From Hermatobates lingyangjiaoensis (lineage: Eukaryota > Arthropoda > Insecta > Hemiptera > Hermatobatidae), in NCBI GenBank assembly GCA_026182355.1, contig JAPFBL010000319.1, positions 1 to 64,000 on the forward strand: a stretch of 64,000 nt of DNA. Reading direction: 5' to 3'. The translations under genes and the position numbers were made by a program. Shown here in pieces: positions 30,761 to 43,713 of the stretch (position 1 is the stretch's first letter; each line of letters starts with the position of its first letter). The notes beneath the pieces were generated by a model that was not told the DNA's origin, did no database searches, and was given only the letters and a program-made list of their open reading frames with translations.

Positions 30761-31163
30761 TGTTCTAGGGTAGTGGTTCCAAAACTGCTTGAAGTCGAAG
30801 AGCTCTGAAGTTTACAAATAGTTGAAGGCACACTGTATACGAATCATAGGAAAATTTTATTACCATACGAAAAAAGTAAGGCTTAAAAATATAAAACATG
30901 AAACTCACCTTCAGTTTATTTATTGTTGTGCTTAGAGAAGATGAACTTGATGAGCCTCGGCGTCTTCTTCATTGCTTGGGGCTAAAGGTATGTTTGACAG
31001 GTATGCTGTTACTTATCACTCATGATAACGATAAGTTTATAAAAGGAGATGTAATGCGTAAGATGAGGTGTGATGTCTCGTTTTTTGTGTCTAGATATAT
31101 TATTCTGAATCACTCAAGGACCCTAGAAATATTATATACACCCTTTGAGAAGCAATGTTCTAG
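30761..31163 (+). mobile_element. hAT-like non-autonomous transposon (MITE)
   Basis: An 8-bp direct duplication TGTTCTAG at 30761-30768 and 31156-31163 flanks a 387-bp insert. The left end reads GGTAGTGGTTCCAAAACTG and the inverted right end TTGCTTCTCAAAGGGTG. The GTGGTTCYCAAA-type end plus an 8-bp duplication is characteristic of hAT elements. The interior contains an open stretch with EDELDEPRRLLHCLGLK between splice-like sites, which I attribute to the transposon. TIRs are diverged, so the element is old. Confidence 0.55.
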
Positions 31164-32214
31164 AGCCCTAACAGATCACGATCGGTCTGGAAAGAGAAGT
31201 GCAAGTGGGAGAGTTTAGAACAATGTGTGAGGTTGGGATGTCTGCTCGATTACCAATCCCCTTCCACGCTTATCAATATAAACATTCCCTGCCGTAAACA
31301 ACCTTATCGAAACCCGAACAACGCTGGGTCCTATACTAAGTGTGATAAGTAAGCTAAACACATAAACTTACAATGATTAAATGCAATAAACACAAACATG
31401 CTCACTAACCTGTGTACAGGTATCCTTTCGTCTGTACCTGCAACAGTATACACATGTTAATACTAACACAATAGTGATGTAAAATAATGTAGTCAGTCAT
31501 GTTGTGACTAGCTATAATCAAATAACTCAATTACTTTCACATGACATCACATCCTAATTTTAATCCCAAAAAAAATTAATATATGTGGCAATATAAAAAA
31601 TAAAGTAACAATGAAATTTTATTAATCGTATTTATCAAAGTATTTTGTTGTGTGGATAATTTAAATAAAAGAATATATATTCATATACAATAACAACATT
31701 AAAAAATATTCAATATAGGTACACGTTAAAATAATATAATTAAAACATAAATCAGTTCAGCATATATTTAATTATTATCCTGTTTTACATTTGCAAACAA
31801 ACTAATTATATCCTAATAATTTTATCTATTGGCAACATCTCTTTTAATGGTATAACAGATATATCTGTTAATCTATCTTGTTCAAGAGAGGAGCGGAAGT
31901 ATAAACATCATCTGATATTTTTTGAAGTTCTTGTGGTTGTTGATCTATCTCATATGAACGAGAGCTAGGATAATGAAACACAGCCAGTGACATAGCTGTT
32001 CATTGATGTAAAGTGTAAAAAAAAGCATGCAAAATGTCAACTGTATTGGTATCCTTAGTTTTGTGTCCCCAAACTCAGTTGGCCCCTTTTCGGTGTCTGT
32101 TTTACAGCACCTCGTTACAGTATGGTTGTCAATGTTTAAAGTGTACCAGGAAGTTTGTTTTGTTAGATGAATATGCTAACATATACCGGAGCACGTATTA
32201 CTACAGAAGGGAGC
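31164..32214. other. AT-rich non-coding sequence
   Basis: Nothing recognised. Confidence 0.55.
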
Positions 32215-32560
32215 CAGGTTAGGACAGTAGTAATATACTCGTCTCTGGACTGGTAGGTCCGGGAGTTCAATACCCACTTTGGCCTTCGAAATATTCACAC
32301 GGTCAGTAAATAAATCAGAACAAGTCCATTCCTTGGTGATGGACGTTAAGCTGTCCATCCCAAATCTATACGATGTCAAGTACTCTTTAAAGATCTCTAC
32401 TCTAATGCACTTATGTTAGGCAAAGTTTAGGACTCCCACTTTAGAATTAATCTTCATTATGTGGTACCACAAAAGGCCAATGTTTGGTCTATGTATGTTC
32501 CCTTATAGGACTACCACTTCAACCTAAACTAACCCTACTATAGAAAAAATGGACAACACC
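32215..32560 (+). mobile_element. tRNA-derived SINE, copy 1
   Basis: The head GGACAGTAG...GGTCCGGGAGTTCAATACCCAC resembles a tRNA T-arm (B box). The body blocks ATTCCTTGGTGATGGACGTTAAGCTGT, ACGATGTCAAGTACTC, TTAAAGATCTCTACTCTAA and TTTAGGACTCC are shared with the minus-strand copy at 43.2-43.5 kb. GACGTTAAGC is a common motif of invertebrate tRNA-SINE bodies. The 3' limit is approximate. Confidence 0.6.
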
Positions 32561-33240
32561 ATTGTCACAAAAATAATTTTAGAACCACAGGGGAAAAAAA
32601 GTTTACCTCTCGTCGGATACTTCTTCAAAACAACTAAACTCATATTAAAGCTCCTCTCCTGAGTCATTCATAAAACCTACAGAGCGTTCGCTTTAAATTT
32701 CTTTTCTTATTTGCATTACTTTATCAATTTACTTCTATTCTTTATATGATGAAATACACAATGAAACCTACATTCAAATGAAGTATGCAAATAACTTGAT
32801 TAGCTTAATCATGGTTACAATAATTAAGTGATAAATTATGAATAATTAATTAATAGTACAAAAGATATATTATGAATTGGGAAGAATATTTATAGAAATT
32901 ATAATACTAATCAATGAATAAGTATATGACATGAGAGATAATTGAAATGTTCAGTTATGATTTAAAATAAACATACTTAATATTCAAACTCTACCTCAAT
33001 ACAAAACTAACTATTCACTATTACTCCATACACAATTTTAATAACGCAAACGTAAACAGATTTGAAGAAAAAAATCACTGTGATGATTTCTTTCATATTA
33101 TGAAAGTAAAACTACATAATTTTATCAAAATAGTATTATAATAAGATAATTAAATGCAAATGAATAACCTGTAAGACTGACTTAATCAAAAAAGAAATAC
33201 CTTATATATTAGCATAAACAATTATAAAGTAATATTATCA
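32561..33240. other. AT-rich non-coding sequence
   Basis: Nothing recognised. Confidence 0.55.
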
Positions 33241-33244
33241 TTCC

Positions 33245-33865
33245 CATGTTAATGCGCAAGGTTGATAGTGAGTGTGTGCTGTATGTGATGAGTGGTTGTG
33301 TTCTGTGTGTGCATAATGTGTGTGGTTTGAGATACTGAATATGAGATGGATATATGGATGTGATGTGTGTGTTACGAATGCATGATGAATGTGGTGTGAG
33401 ATAGTGAATACGAGATGGATATGTAGTTGTAGTGAGTATGTTATGTATGAATTATATGTCATGTGTGAGATACTGAATATGAGATGGATATATGGATGTG
33501 GTGTGTGTGTTATGTGTGCGGTGTGAGATTGTAAATATGATATAGATATGGGAATATTTTGTGTAATTTATGTGTGCATGATGTTTGATGGGGGAGATAG
33601 TGAATATGACATGGATAGGTGGATATCGTGAGTAAGATGTATGTGGTGTGAGATAGTGAATACGAGATTGATATGTAGTTGTAGTGAGTATGTTATGTGT
33701 GCAAGATATGCATAGAATGAGATAGTGAATACGAGATGGATATGTTGACGAGGTTTATATGTTATGAGTGTAAGATATGTGTGGTAGATAGCAAGATAGT
33801 CAATATGAGAATCCATATGAGCAATCCATATGAGAAGGATATGTGTTTGTGGTGTAAGTATCACT
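33245..33865 (+). repeat. GT-rich degenerate minisatellite
   Basis: About 8-9 copies of a 55-70 bp unit built on GAGATAGTGAATACGAGATGGATATG, then TAGTTGTAGTGAGTATG and TTATGTGTGCATGATGTGTG. The strand bias (G/T on plus) is strong throughout. The proteins readable from it are low-complexity artefacts. Confidence 0.8.
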
Positions 33866-36800
33866 TCTCAGAAGGTATTTGTTGTCGTTTACTGCAAAGC
33901 AAGTCATCACTTGATAGGGTATCTTGAACTGGTGTCATTTTTAAAATTAATGATATATGTTAATCAATTAATCTTGACTTCTCTGAATTTTTGTTGATTT
34001 TCATTAACAGTTATTATGTCAGAAAACAGTTTCTCACATAAGTAAGTGCTTCCGGACATAAACAGTATAAGCAGAACAAACGATAACATTTTAAGAAATC
34101 TATCTAGAGATGAATATAAATATAAAGTACTAGAATTCCAACTTCCATATGTTTTTATTTCAGCAAAGAATCACGTTGGATCTGAATTGATTCAATTTGT
34201 AAGTTTCCCTCAACAATTTCAATATTACGAGATAGGGATGAATAAAAGGGACTCGTTATAAAACGGCAAGGGCGGGCTGTGTGTTTGCTTTTTGTTGTAT
34301 ATGGTAGATTATGATATCATAAAACTTATTTATATGCATCAAGACAAAGAATAGTATTGAGATAAAACATCAAATGACATTAACCAAGAATGAAGAGGAA
34401 ATTACCTTGGTATAACACCACAGTGTAGTTTCCGCCATATTTCTTCGATGAAAAGAAATTTCACAACTGGCACAGGCATGCAAGCTTCAGAGTCCAAAAG
34501 TTCACATTACACAGGTCTAGGGTTACCATCCCCACCATGACTGCTTTTCTTAACCTGTTCAGTGACAAATTTTATAGTTTCGAACAATAAAGGACTGAGA
34601 ATAATATTTATAATTTAAATTTAAAATATAATTTTTTTTAAATTACCTCCCGAAATAAGTTATTAATAAATGATTTAACAATGGGTTCAGGCAACAGTAT
34701 TATACTTCACATAAGGAAAATGTAGTGATAATGAAACAAAATTATTTTTAAAGTTTGATGGGTTTAAATGTCTTTATGTGCTGGAAAGCCATTTCAGACA
34801 TTGCTTTGATGATTGAATATACTGTTCAGAATGATTCCTACAAGTCAACGCAAAATTATGAAATTCTTGTTATAAATAATTCCTCATTAGGAGAACAGTT
34901 TATTTCTGTTAGTGTCGAACCCTGATAAAGGTGTTGTGTTGGTAATTTATGCCAAACAGTGACCATTGTTTTCTATTCTTTCGTAGACAATAAACAAATG
35001 CCATTTTGTACATAGCATCATCACAATATTAAGTTCAATAGAAAACAAATTTCGTTTTTGATACTAGAAAGACAGTTAAAGTCAAATAATAACTTCTTTC
35101 TGTAATTATATTTCAGAATCACATTCTTAGAATTATTGATACTAATCTTTATTTAATATAAAAACAATATCAGTGAATCAAGCCAGCGTTCGAAACAAAA
35201 TTAAAAAGAAATGTTAGGTATTATTTAATTTATTAAAAAAATTAAACTTGTAAAATTTTAAAATGAAAAACGATTGCATGATACATTGGACTGACTTCCA
35301 TGAAGGAACAGTATGCAATCCTATTAATCGTTAATATAATTAATAAGTATACAAATTTAGATTATTTTTGACAACTAACAAAAGTTTATATTAGAAATAT
35401 AACTTCACTAAATGAAGAACTGACTGTAAGCAAAAATATTGTACAAAATACAATTTGTACACAACATAAAAAGACTGAAGTTGTCTACATTCAACATAAC
35501 TGTAAGTATATATATTATCAAACTCATAATTAGTGAACTTAATGAAGTGATTATTGGAATGTGGCAGTCTTCATTATTCAAATAATAAACAGAATGTAAT
35601 AAATAGTCATAAATGTTGGATAAATATTCGTAATTCTTGATTGGAGGTCTTTTAATCTTCAAAAGAAGTTGTAATGCAAGGGACCTGCATTCTTTGAACA
35701 AGAATAACAATTCACATTTCATTTAATTTATTCTAATGTGGCTGGAAGTATTTTACTAGTTGTGATGAAAATGTAATCAATAATTAAAAAATGTTGAAAA
35801 AAATCTGGAATAGACATTATTAAACTTGTCTTTATCTGTATAAGTAAAATTTATATACCATAATTAATAATTATGAAGATTTAAAGCATAAATTGCAGCA
35901 ATTTACCTGGATAGGTTCAAAATATTTATTTTAAAAATAAACACATAGTAAATAAATGTAATAAATTAATCAATAACTAGAAGAAATTCCAACAAGGTCA
36001 ATATTAAATTGTAAAAACCTAATTAATGTTACATTGTCAAAACAATATTGTACATTATTAATCGTATTAATATCCATTACAAATATGAAATGTTTATATT
36101 AGATAGTTTATTTTATACATAATTATATTTGCTGTACAAAATTCACTACTTAACAATAACTTAGTTATGTTCACTTTCCTAAATAGGAAAGTGAAATCAA
36201 TTTTTAATATTAATACCAATTTCAGGATATCATAATAAAATATTCATAGTATGCTTTCTGTATGCCATATACAATGTGATTAATACTTTATTATTTATGA
36301 AGTATAAATATGTAAATCTTTAACAGGAAATATATCACAAATATTTTGTTTAATTAATGCTACTAAATTGTAAGTAGTATAACTTTCCTAATAGTTTTCA
36401 TAAGTTAAATAGAAATATTATTTCTTCATTTGTCTGAAGTTACAGTAATTGTATAAAATCAATCAATTAAATAAACAATTTCGAAGTAATTAAGTAAATA
36501 TTTTAATTCACAAAATATTACTAACTAAAATAGTTCTAATTTGTGTGTAAAATATTCAGTGACAAATGTGTCAGTTAATAAAGTACATAACTATACTGCA
36601 TAAATAATCTATTAATAAGCATTTTAAATTGTTAGAAACATCGAGTTCAATCCACCATATTCAGTTTAAGCCGCCATATTCATTGAAAGTAATTCTTAAG
36701 TAATTAACTAACTATTGACGTATAACATTAATACTAAACAGTATAAGTAGATATTATACCGCAGAAATAAATTGAGACGAAAATCTTACTTACTATTTGA

Positions 36801-39029
36801 AGTTATCATTGTATGAAATATCAAGTTCAATGAATAAACTTCTAAATTATTAAAGGCACTCCCGAACGCGTAACATGTAATGGCAGAACAATGGCCACAG
36901 ACAGTTATGTATTATTAACAGCTTTTTTAAAGTAAAAATTATTTTTGTATAAAAATTAATTTGTTTAGTTATTTCTTTAAAGAAATAATTTTTTAAATTT
37001 AAATTTAAATTATAATTAAATTTGCTACCAAATTAATAATAATGAATGTTTCAATGTTTACAATTTAATTTAACATTGGCTCCCTGCCAATGAACTTATA
37101 AAAACTTTGTAAGTAATAACCCATCATTTATGACTTATTGCTATCTTTCCTTGCCTTTATGATCAAATTCTGGAAAATTTATCAACCCATTAAAATAATT
37201 GTTGTTATAATAGTCAAGTGTAGTTAGTCATATAACACATTTATATTATTTAAATAGTCAATAGACCTTTGTTCATCATCATATATCCAAGTGGCTATTA
37301 ATAGATCGAGAGTATAAAAGTTAACATTTGTATCCTACTGTGACTTATGAGTAAGAGTTATCTTTCTCTCTAATAGCCTTCTTTAATTTAGAGATTATTA
37401 TGTCAAATGATTTAAGTAAATTTACTGGGCCACCAAAATAAGAAATTTTTTATTAAATTGAATGGTGTCTTTTTTGTATTTATTTTACGATAGTATTTCA
37501 TGTGTATTCTATAATACCAGTTAACCAACTTAAGATTTAAGTTTAAGATTTTTCTTAAATTTAATTATTAGAACCATATCCAGAAGTAATATTCATATAA
37601 ATTTTGAATTAAGTTAACACAAATGATGATCCTGTCTAATTCTTATTGCATTAAATAATGGAGTTACTTAAAACATAGCATTTGTTGAATGAAACCATTA
37701 TTAAGACAACTCTTCATGTTTCTACTTTTTTATTATTTATTTTGTTTTCTGTCCCTCCTCTCTCTGTGGGAACACGGATTCTAAAAGAATACTTTTGAGA
37801 AGGAGACTTCAGTTTTCAGTTTGTCTTCCTCGTGACTCACTTGACCCTACTGATGACTTGAATATCATAGCAGTTTTTCTTTTCTTCTCTGTTTTTCTCT
37901 CTGTGATAATATATATGCACAATATTTTATCATGAATACGTAAAAATTGAAATATTCGTTGAAAAAACAAAAATATTTTTTTTTCATTTTACAAAAATTG
38001 TTTACGGTAGTTTTGACATTTCTTAGTAAAAATAATAACATGATTAATATTTATAATGGTAGTTTATCATTATAAAAGGTCACATGAGAAGTTTAATAGA
38101 AATATATAAAAAAAATATCCTATGAAACTTGTCATAGATTAAATAAAATATATCTTCTGTTTAAGTTTCCTTAAGTAAATGATTTTCATGTATCATTTTG
38201 TTCAGTCAATATAGTAGTAATTAAAAAGTTTTTTTTTTTTGTGATCGTTAAGGCTGAATGCTAATCATAAATTCCAGAGCAGTAAGTTCAGGTATAAGAA
38301 CCCTCTTTATAACTCGGCTAAGGCCTGATTCGAATACTAATTGAGTGTTGTTCCTTTTTTTTTTATTTTAGAATTCCATTTTCAAGCCTTTCGTCCTTTC
38401 TTTTAAGTATTATCTCACTATATCAGTTTTAGATTGTTTTTTCATACCTTACAAGATATTTTTAATTTTTGTATTTGATAGACATATTTACTTGTGACAT
38501 ATTTGTAGGGAAGTTATTCAGAATGCATTTACACATGTTTAGTAACGATCTTGTTTTACCTAATGAATGGCAGTAATTATGTTCTATCATTGATATTTTT
38601 AGTTATATAGAAGAGAGTATATGTTCATTCATATCGTTTGATAATGTCTTACTGATGTGCAATGCTTTACAGTAACCTTTACATTTAACGCTTCCCATCG
38701 TGTATGTCAAAAAATTTATCTCAAACAATTTTTCCCTTTAAAACAATGTAATATGTATTAATTTCCAGCGATTTCCTAAAAAAAAAAGTTAAATTGCATA
38801 ACTTTTTACAAATAAATAATAACAACATTGTAAAATAATATTGATTATGATAAATGTTAATAAAATCAATAAAAAAAGGAGTTTTAAATTTTTATTTAAA
38901 TTTTTTTTCAATTTTTTTTTGATTTGATGTATCTAAAATTAAGGAGATTTTTTTTTAAAAAAAGGGTAAAGATAATAATTTCTATATTTTTTTAATCATC
39001 ACTTAGGCTAATCATCACTTTCATGTTTG
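33866..39029. other. Long AT-rich gene-free stretch
   Basis: Over 5 kb with no exon, RNA gene or identifiable transposon. It is very AT-rich, with homopolymer runs near 38230, 38350 and 38910-38960. It may be intron or intergenic DNA. Confidence 0.6.
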
Positions 39030-39515
39030 GCCTTTTCCCATTCACTACGTGAGCCTTCGAAAAGTAACGTCAAGAGGGTTTGTTTCTACCTCTTTTTTAA
39101 AATGTTACGAAAAAATGTGAACGTATATCTCTGGGTGTCTTTTTCTACGAAATCAGACATTCCTGCCACTTGCCAAGGATATCACGAATTTCACGTAATG
39201 TTCCTTCATCCTTACTGTAGTTCCGCATTATCCGAATGGAAATCTTATGCAATCCTTTAGCTCCTCCGTCGTGATTCTTAGTGTGCTCTCAATGAGTTCG
39301 AAATCTGATCGTCTACCTCTAAGCCCATGGAGCGACCGATAGACACAATCTTCCTCAACAGGTTCAAACCTTCAAATTTCGCTCTAACACAATCTGGCTT
39401 AATGTATCTCAAATTTTTCCGTATATCGGAGAAAAATGGCGATATTTCGTGTCGTATCTCAAATAATCGTATGTTAGGGCAATGTATCTCAAGGTTCACT
39501 GTATTATTCAACGCT
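39030..39515 (-). pseudogene. pogo/Tigger-type DNA transposase C-terminal relic
   Basis: On the minus strand the frame NIRLFEIRHEISPFFSDIRK continues to FEGLNLLRKIVSIGRSMGLE and VDDQI. After a frameshift it reads ELIESTLRITTEELKD. The phrase 'IVSLGKSMGLEVDEEDIEELIEEH..ELTTEEL' is typical of the C-terminus of Tigger (Tc1/mariner superfamily) transposases. The DDE catalytic region is not recognisable and stops follow. Confidence 0.55.
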
Positions 39516-39783
39516 TCCCATCTTCAAGGACACAACTATAATAATATTAAACACATCTCTATAATGATATCATGTTCCCTTTCTTAGATTTTATTGCTCT
39601 ACTCAAAATAGATCCATACATATATATTGTTCTTAGGCCAAGTTGATGAAGAATTAAAAGGGAGTAAATATGATTTTTCTTAATGTTTATTCAATGGTTT
39701 AAACATGAAGACAATATTTTTTAATAAAACGATAAAAATAAGCGATAACATTACCAAACATTAAAGGGAAATTGTGAAAAACA
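39516..39783. other. Non-coding sequence
   Basis: Nothing recognised. Confidence 0.5.
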
Positions 39784-40236
39784 GTTCTAAAAATCTGGAG
39801 TGCCCTACATTCAACTTTACTATAATTAAACATAATATCATAGTTCTAGGGTATACAATAATTAATGTTCATTTAAGTGTAATAAAAATGTCTAAATGAA
39901 GATGTTTATTAGTCTTTCATTCCTGGAGGTAGTACAGATAGTGATTGATCCACTTATCAATATATACGCTTATTTTTGATAACACAACCACTGATGCATG
40001 TATCATTAGTATAACTACAGCAATAACAACATTTTTGAAAAGCGAAAATGTAGATTTCTTGTTACGAAATAATCTTTTACAGAAGAACATGGCTTTTCTT
40101 CCAATATCCAGTGGATTTCTTATATAGTTTACCTGACCTCCTTCTACATTAAATATTTAAGAAAATTTTTCCCATTTAAAACTTGAAAATATTCCTATTT
40201 TATTTGAAAAATGTCAGAAATATCTAAGAAAAAATG
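39784..40236 (+). repeat. Interspersed repeat, copy 2
   Basis: The second copy of the unnamed ~470 bp repeat at 24106-24583, in the same orientation. The edges defined by comparing the two are AAATCTGGAGTG and ATCTAAGAAAAAATG. Confidence 0.75.
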
Positions 40237-41053
40237 TATAGAAGTATGGATGTAGAAGGATTCTCGAGCTTCTAGCGTGCCATATCCTGTCAAAAGCTCG
40301 AATTAAGCTCTATTAATCATCTATTATCATCTTAAGACTAAGTGCTCCACTATATCAATGAAGTGGTGCAGTTATTTGCGTAATTCCAGGTAGTACTGCT
40401 AATACCAATCGTGACTCAGATCAAGGTCAGTTATTGTTCTGTATGAAGGATTAACTCTCGTGCAGTTTGAGTTTTGCTGACGTGCTTTTAAGCCGTCTGC
40501 CAACGTCATAGGGGCGGAATCGTTCTAGTGCTCTCTGATCAGCTCTGTAAGGTGATAGATTGTAAGCTGTCATCAGTGGCTGGCTGTAGGAAGGGTGACA
40601 TAACAAATAATATTAAAACCACCAGAGATTTACATTCGTTAGTAATCTTTCTCCTATCGAGTGTTTGTCTGTTAACACTGTTTATCATATTCTCTGCAGG
40701 AGAAAATCCTTCATTAGGCCAGAGGCGGGTCACACTGAGTAGTGCTTCATCTATATCTTATTCTGTGATTACTAATTGTTAATTGTCATTTTAGTTTTTG
40801 TAGCCTGTTTATTTGTCCTGGTAGTCAAATATTTTTTGACTTGGACTTTCTTCCTTATGAAAATAAAATATGGGTAACTTTTGAGCAACCTATTTCGATT
40901 AACAGAAAACAAAAGAATTGGAAAAGTTTAAATACACATGAGCTTTGAGGTATGTTGAATACGATCTCTTTTGAAGTTTGAAAATCAAGGACAAATGAAG
41001 GACTGTGAGCTTGTTTTGTGTTTACAATTGTGTTTAAGATGGCCGTAAAAAGA
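40237..41053. other. Non-coding sequence, moderately less AT-rich
   Basis: No supported exon. The overlapping open frames near 40530-40780 on both strands lack splice or homology support. Confidence 0.5.
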
Positions 41054-41245
41054 TTAGGCACGAATCCCTGAGTGATATGTCTGTGTTGTTGCGTCACAGC
41101 TTGGTGACGCTGCTTCATTCACAGAGAGGCAGTGACGGAGGCTTCGCGCGAAGCGGTCTGACGGCGGGGGAGGAATCCGGACCCATTCATGACTGGGTGA
41201 CTCATCGTCCTGCACAATCCCACCAACTACCGCCGTCTTCTCACG
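41054..41245 (-). CDS. Candidate coding exon with stop codon, unassigned
   Basis: A GC- and CpG-rich island on the minus strand opens after TTGTTTTCGTAG at 41246 and runs REKTAVVGGIVQDDESPSHE, WVRIPPPPSDRFARSLRHC and LSVNEAASPSCDATTQTYHS to GIRA and TAA. An alternative acceptor is GATTGTGCAG just before GACGATGAG. A possible internal donor (GTGAAT) follows HCLS. It has the same strand as turtle and a similar proline/serine flavour, so an alternative turtle tail is possible, but the product is not recognised. The plus strand is also open here, which lowers confidence. Confidence 0.4.
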   Translation of the reverse strand, partial: REKTAVVGGIVQDDESPSHEWVRIPPPPSDRFARSLRHCLSVNEAASPSCDATTQTYHSGIRA

Positions 41246-41262
41246 CTACGAAAACAACTAGG

Positions 41263-43199
41263 TCAAAGAGTACTTCACGAGAACTTTAATAGCATTCCAA
41301 ACATCCATCTCCTTCATATTTGAAGGTTAACAAGGTTTTTTTTTAATATTTCTTTAATTATTGTAGTATCAAATGTTTTTCAATGTATTCCATATTTACG
41401 TTAAAAGATAGATATTTGGAAAAACTAAACAATGTTTATGTAAAAGAAGCTAAAATACAGCAACTTTTAAATTGTTCTTCCATGTTACAATATAATTTTC
41501 CTAATATTTTCAAAACGATATCTTACAATGTGTACAAATATGTAATCAAATAACTCTTGGTATTTGAAATAAATATCTGATTGGAAAATCTTATGTAGCT
41601 CCGTTGGTTTTTAGATTTAGTTGTTTTGTTAATTAAACAACTTTTTTTATTGAGGCCTTTTCTATTATTCTAATAATATGAATACCACATTGTGACTGAC
41701 TGCACAAGTAGTGGACTAGAGTGGAATTCTTATTTTACAGTCTAGAAGTGCTTTACGAATTTCTACGTTCAGTAATCATCTAAGTCTTCATGTTGACCAT
41801 TATTTAAAGCATCACAATATTCTTCTTCTTATAGCCTCCATCTTTGAACTACTCACTACCACTTCTTCCAAATGAAGCATGGAAGAAGTTTCATTTAGCA
41901 CTAAACCATTTCAGCTACTTGTTTTTTTAAAAAAGAAATAATAGAATAAAGCCTATCATACATGGTATTTTGTCAACAAAAAGTTTGCAATTTTTTTAGG
42001 AAGGGTTGTACACTAACACCACAATGAGCAAGAATAGTTTTCAATTACTCTCAGGTACTCAGGTGGTTCACTAAATAAACTACACTAAGCTTGTTTGCAC
42101 AAAAACAATTTGCTATATACTAAATCTAAGATAACTCACACTTGTTCGAATAATTTTACTGTCACTCTAAGTGGATTTAAAGAATACCGTTAACTAGCCT
42201 TGACAGTAATAGATTTGTTAACAAAACTGTTGAAGGATCTATTAGAGAAAAGAGAAAATTAATTCAAGCACTACCATATGATAATAATAATTTGATTATG
42301 TATTTAGAAGTCCTTGACAGTAATAAATAATTCAGTCATTCAACAATGATTGAAAATATTCTGCCTTTTGCTCACTAAAGCCAAGCGGTATGAAAATTTT
42401 TTTTTTCAAACAAATAAGCCTTTAATGTTTTGAAACAATTATTTATATGGAATTTACCAGAGGTAAGTGGTCAAAAGTATTCTGGAAACTTCTCAAGATG
42501 TTTTATGATCATGTTAATGGAACAGGAACTACGATAAGGAAATGAACAACCAAAACTTGAAATCTAAATACACATTCTTGAGAATGTAACAATGTGAAAA
42601 TAGATGGTAGATTAAACAAAGCTAGAAATATAAATTACAATTGTAATGGCATTCATTATTTATGAAGGAATTAACATAAATATTTATTAGACAACAGAAC
42701 CTGAAAAAAAAAACAGGAGACGTTTACAAGGTAAATGGAACTATAACTTCAAGGTCCTGCGACTAGTGTCGCACTCTGGGGGAGCCTACTGTAACAACTG
42801 TCATCAATACATTGGCAGACTTTAGAAGACAAAATAAGATATATAAATTGTTAATAAACATTTGAAGTAATTTAAGTGTTCCTTCACAAATGACATATTT
42901 CAAACACATTTTAAAAGTTGGGATATGTGATATTTAAAACATGGATAATCAGGAGAGAGTACTTTTAACGCCAACTAAGTGTTTTTAGAGGCATCACAAC
43001 AATAATCCTATGAGGTCCCTATGTTCCCATATTAATACTATAATAATATTAATATGCAAGGCACTCTGTAATGTGTTTACATCTTGATGACTATCATTCA
43101 GTGATTGTATCAGTTCTGAGTCACTAATTGGTAGAACATTGAGATTTCAGTATCATTTTCTAATTTCCACACTTATAGGCTTTCATCTTTTAGGGTTCT
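41263..43199. other. AT-rich non-coding sequence
   Basis: Nothing recognised. Confidence 0.55.
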
Positions 43200-43515
43200 T
43201 CTAGGGGTGGAAAGTATGGCTCATTTATCATTTAACACCCATTTTAGTACTGGGTGATCCGTATTACTGGGTTGATTCTACATTAGGAGTACTAAATTTT
43301 ACCTAAGTCAAATGTATTTAGAGTAGAGTATCTTTAACGAGTACATATCGTACAGCTCGAGACCTACAGCTTAATATCCTGTCCAAGGAACGACATGCTC
43401 AGATTTTTTCACCTTCCACGTACAAAAAAAAAAAAAAAAAAATGAGGTCAACGTACGATTCGAACCCAGGATCTATCAGTCCTAAGCAGAATACACAACA
43501 CATGGGGCTACCCTG
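43200..43515 (-). mobile_element. tRNA-derived SINE, copy 2
   Basis: Reading the minus strand, the head GATCCTGGGTTCGAATCGTACG contains a clear B-box-like GGTTCGAATC. A T-rich run follows, then the body GTTCCTTGGACAGGATATTAAGCTGT, GTACGATATGTACTC, GTTAAAGATACTCTACTCTAAA and TTTAGTACTCC. The body aligns with copy 1 at 32.2 kb. Confidence 0.65.
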
Positions 43516-43575
43516 GTCCCATTGAACATAGAGATGGGAAACTGCAACCCTAATATTTCTTGAACGTGCCATTCC

Positions 43576-43713
43576 TTCTCATAGTTTTACTTGTATGTCA
43601 ACTTATCCTAATAAAAATATATGTTTACACCATAAAAGGTTTGGTTCTCATAGGTTTACTTGTATGTCAACCGATCCTAATAATAATATATATTTACACC
43701 ATAAAAGGTTTGG
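43576..43713 (+). repeat. Two 69-bp tandem copies
   Basis: CTTGTATGTCAAC..ATCCTAATAA..ACACCATAAAAGGTTTGGTTC is repeated once with a few differences. Confidence 0.8.

Noticed and set aside
30898..31218. 106-codon plus-strand open frame and splice-like exon EDELDEPRRLLHCLGLK
   Set aside because: It lies mostly inside the hAT-like MITE and crosses its right edge, so it is better explained as transposon sequence.
33238..33864. Histidine-rich open frames opposite the GT-rich minisatellite
   Set aside because: They arise from the tandem repeat composition and have no domain or splice support.
35408..35722. 104-codon minus-strand hydrophobic frame
   Set aside because: Codon content follows local AT richness, no motif or splice context was found, and it lies in a long gene-free stretch.
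37845..37895. CTGATGACTTGAATATCATAGCAG as another hammerhead
   Set aside because: There is no stem II hairpin followed by GAAA, and no palindromic stem III.
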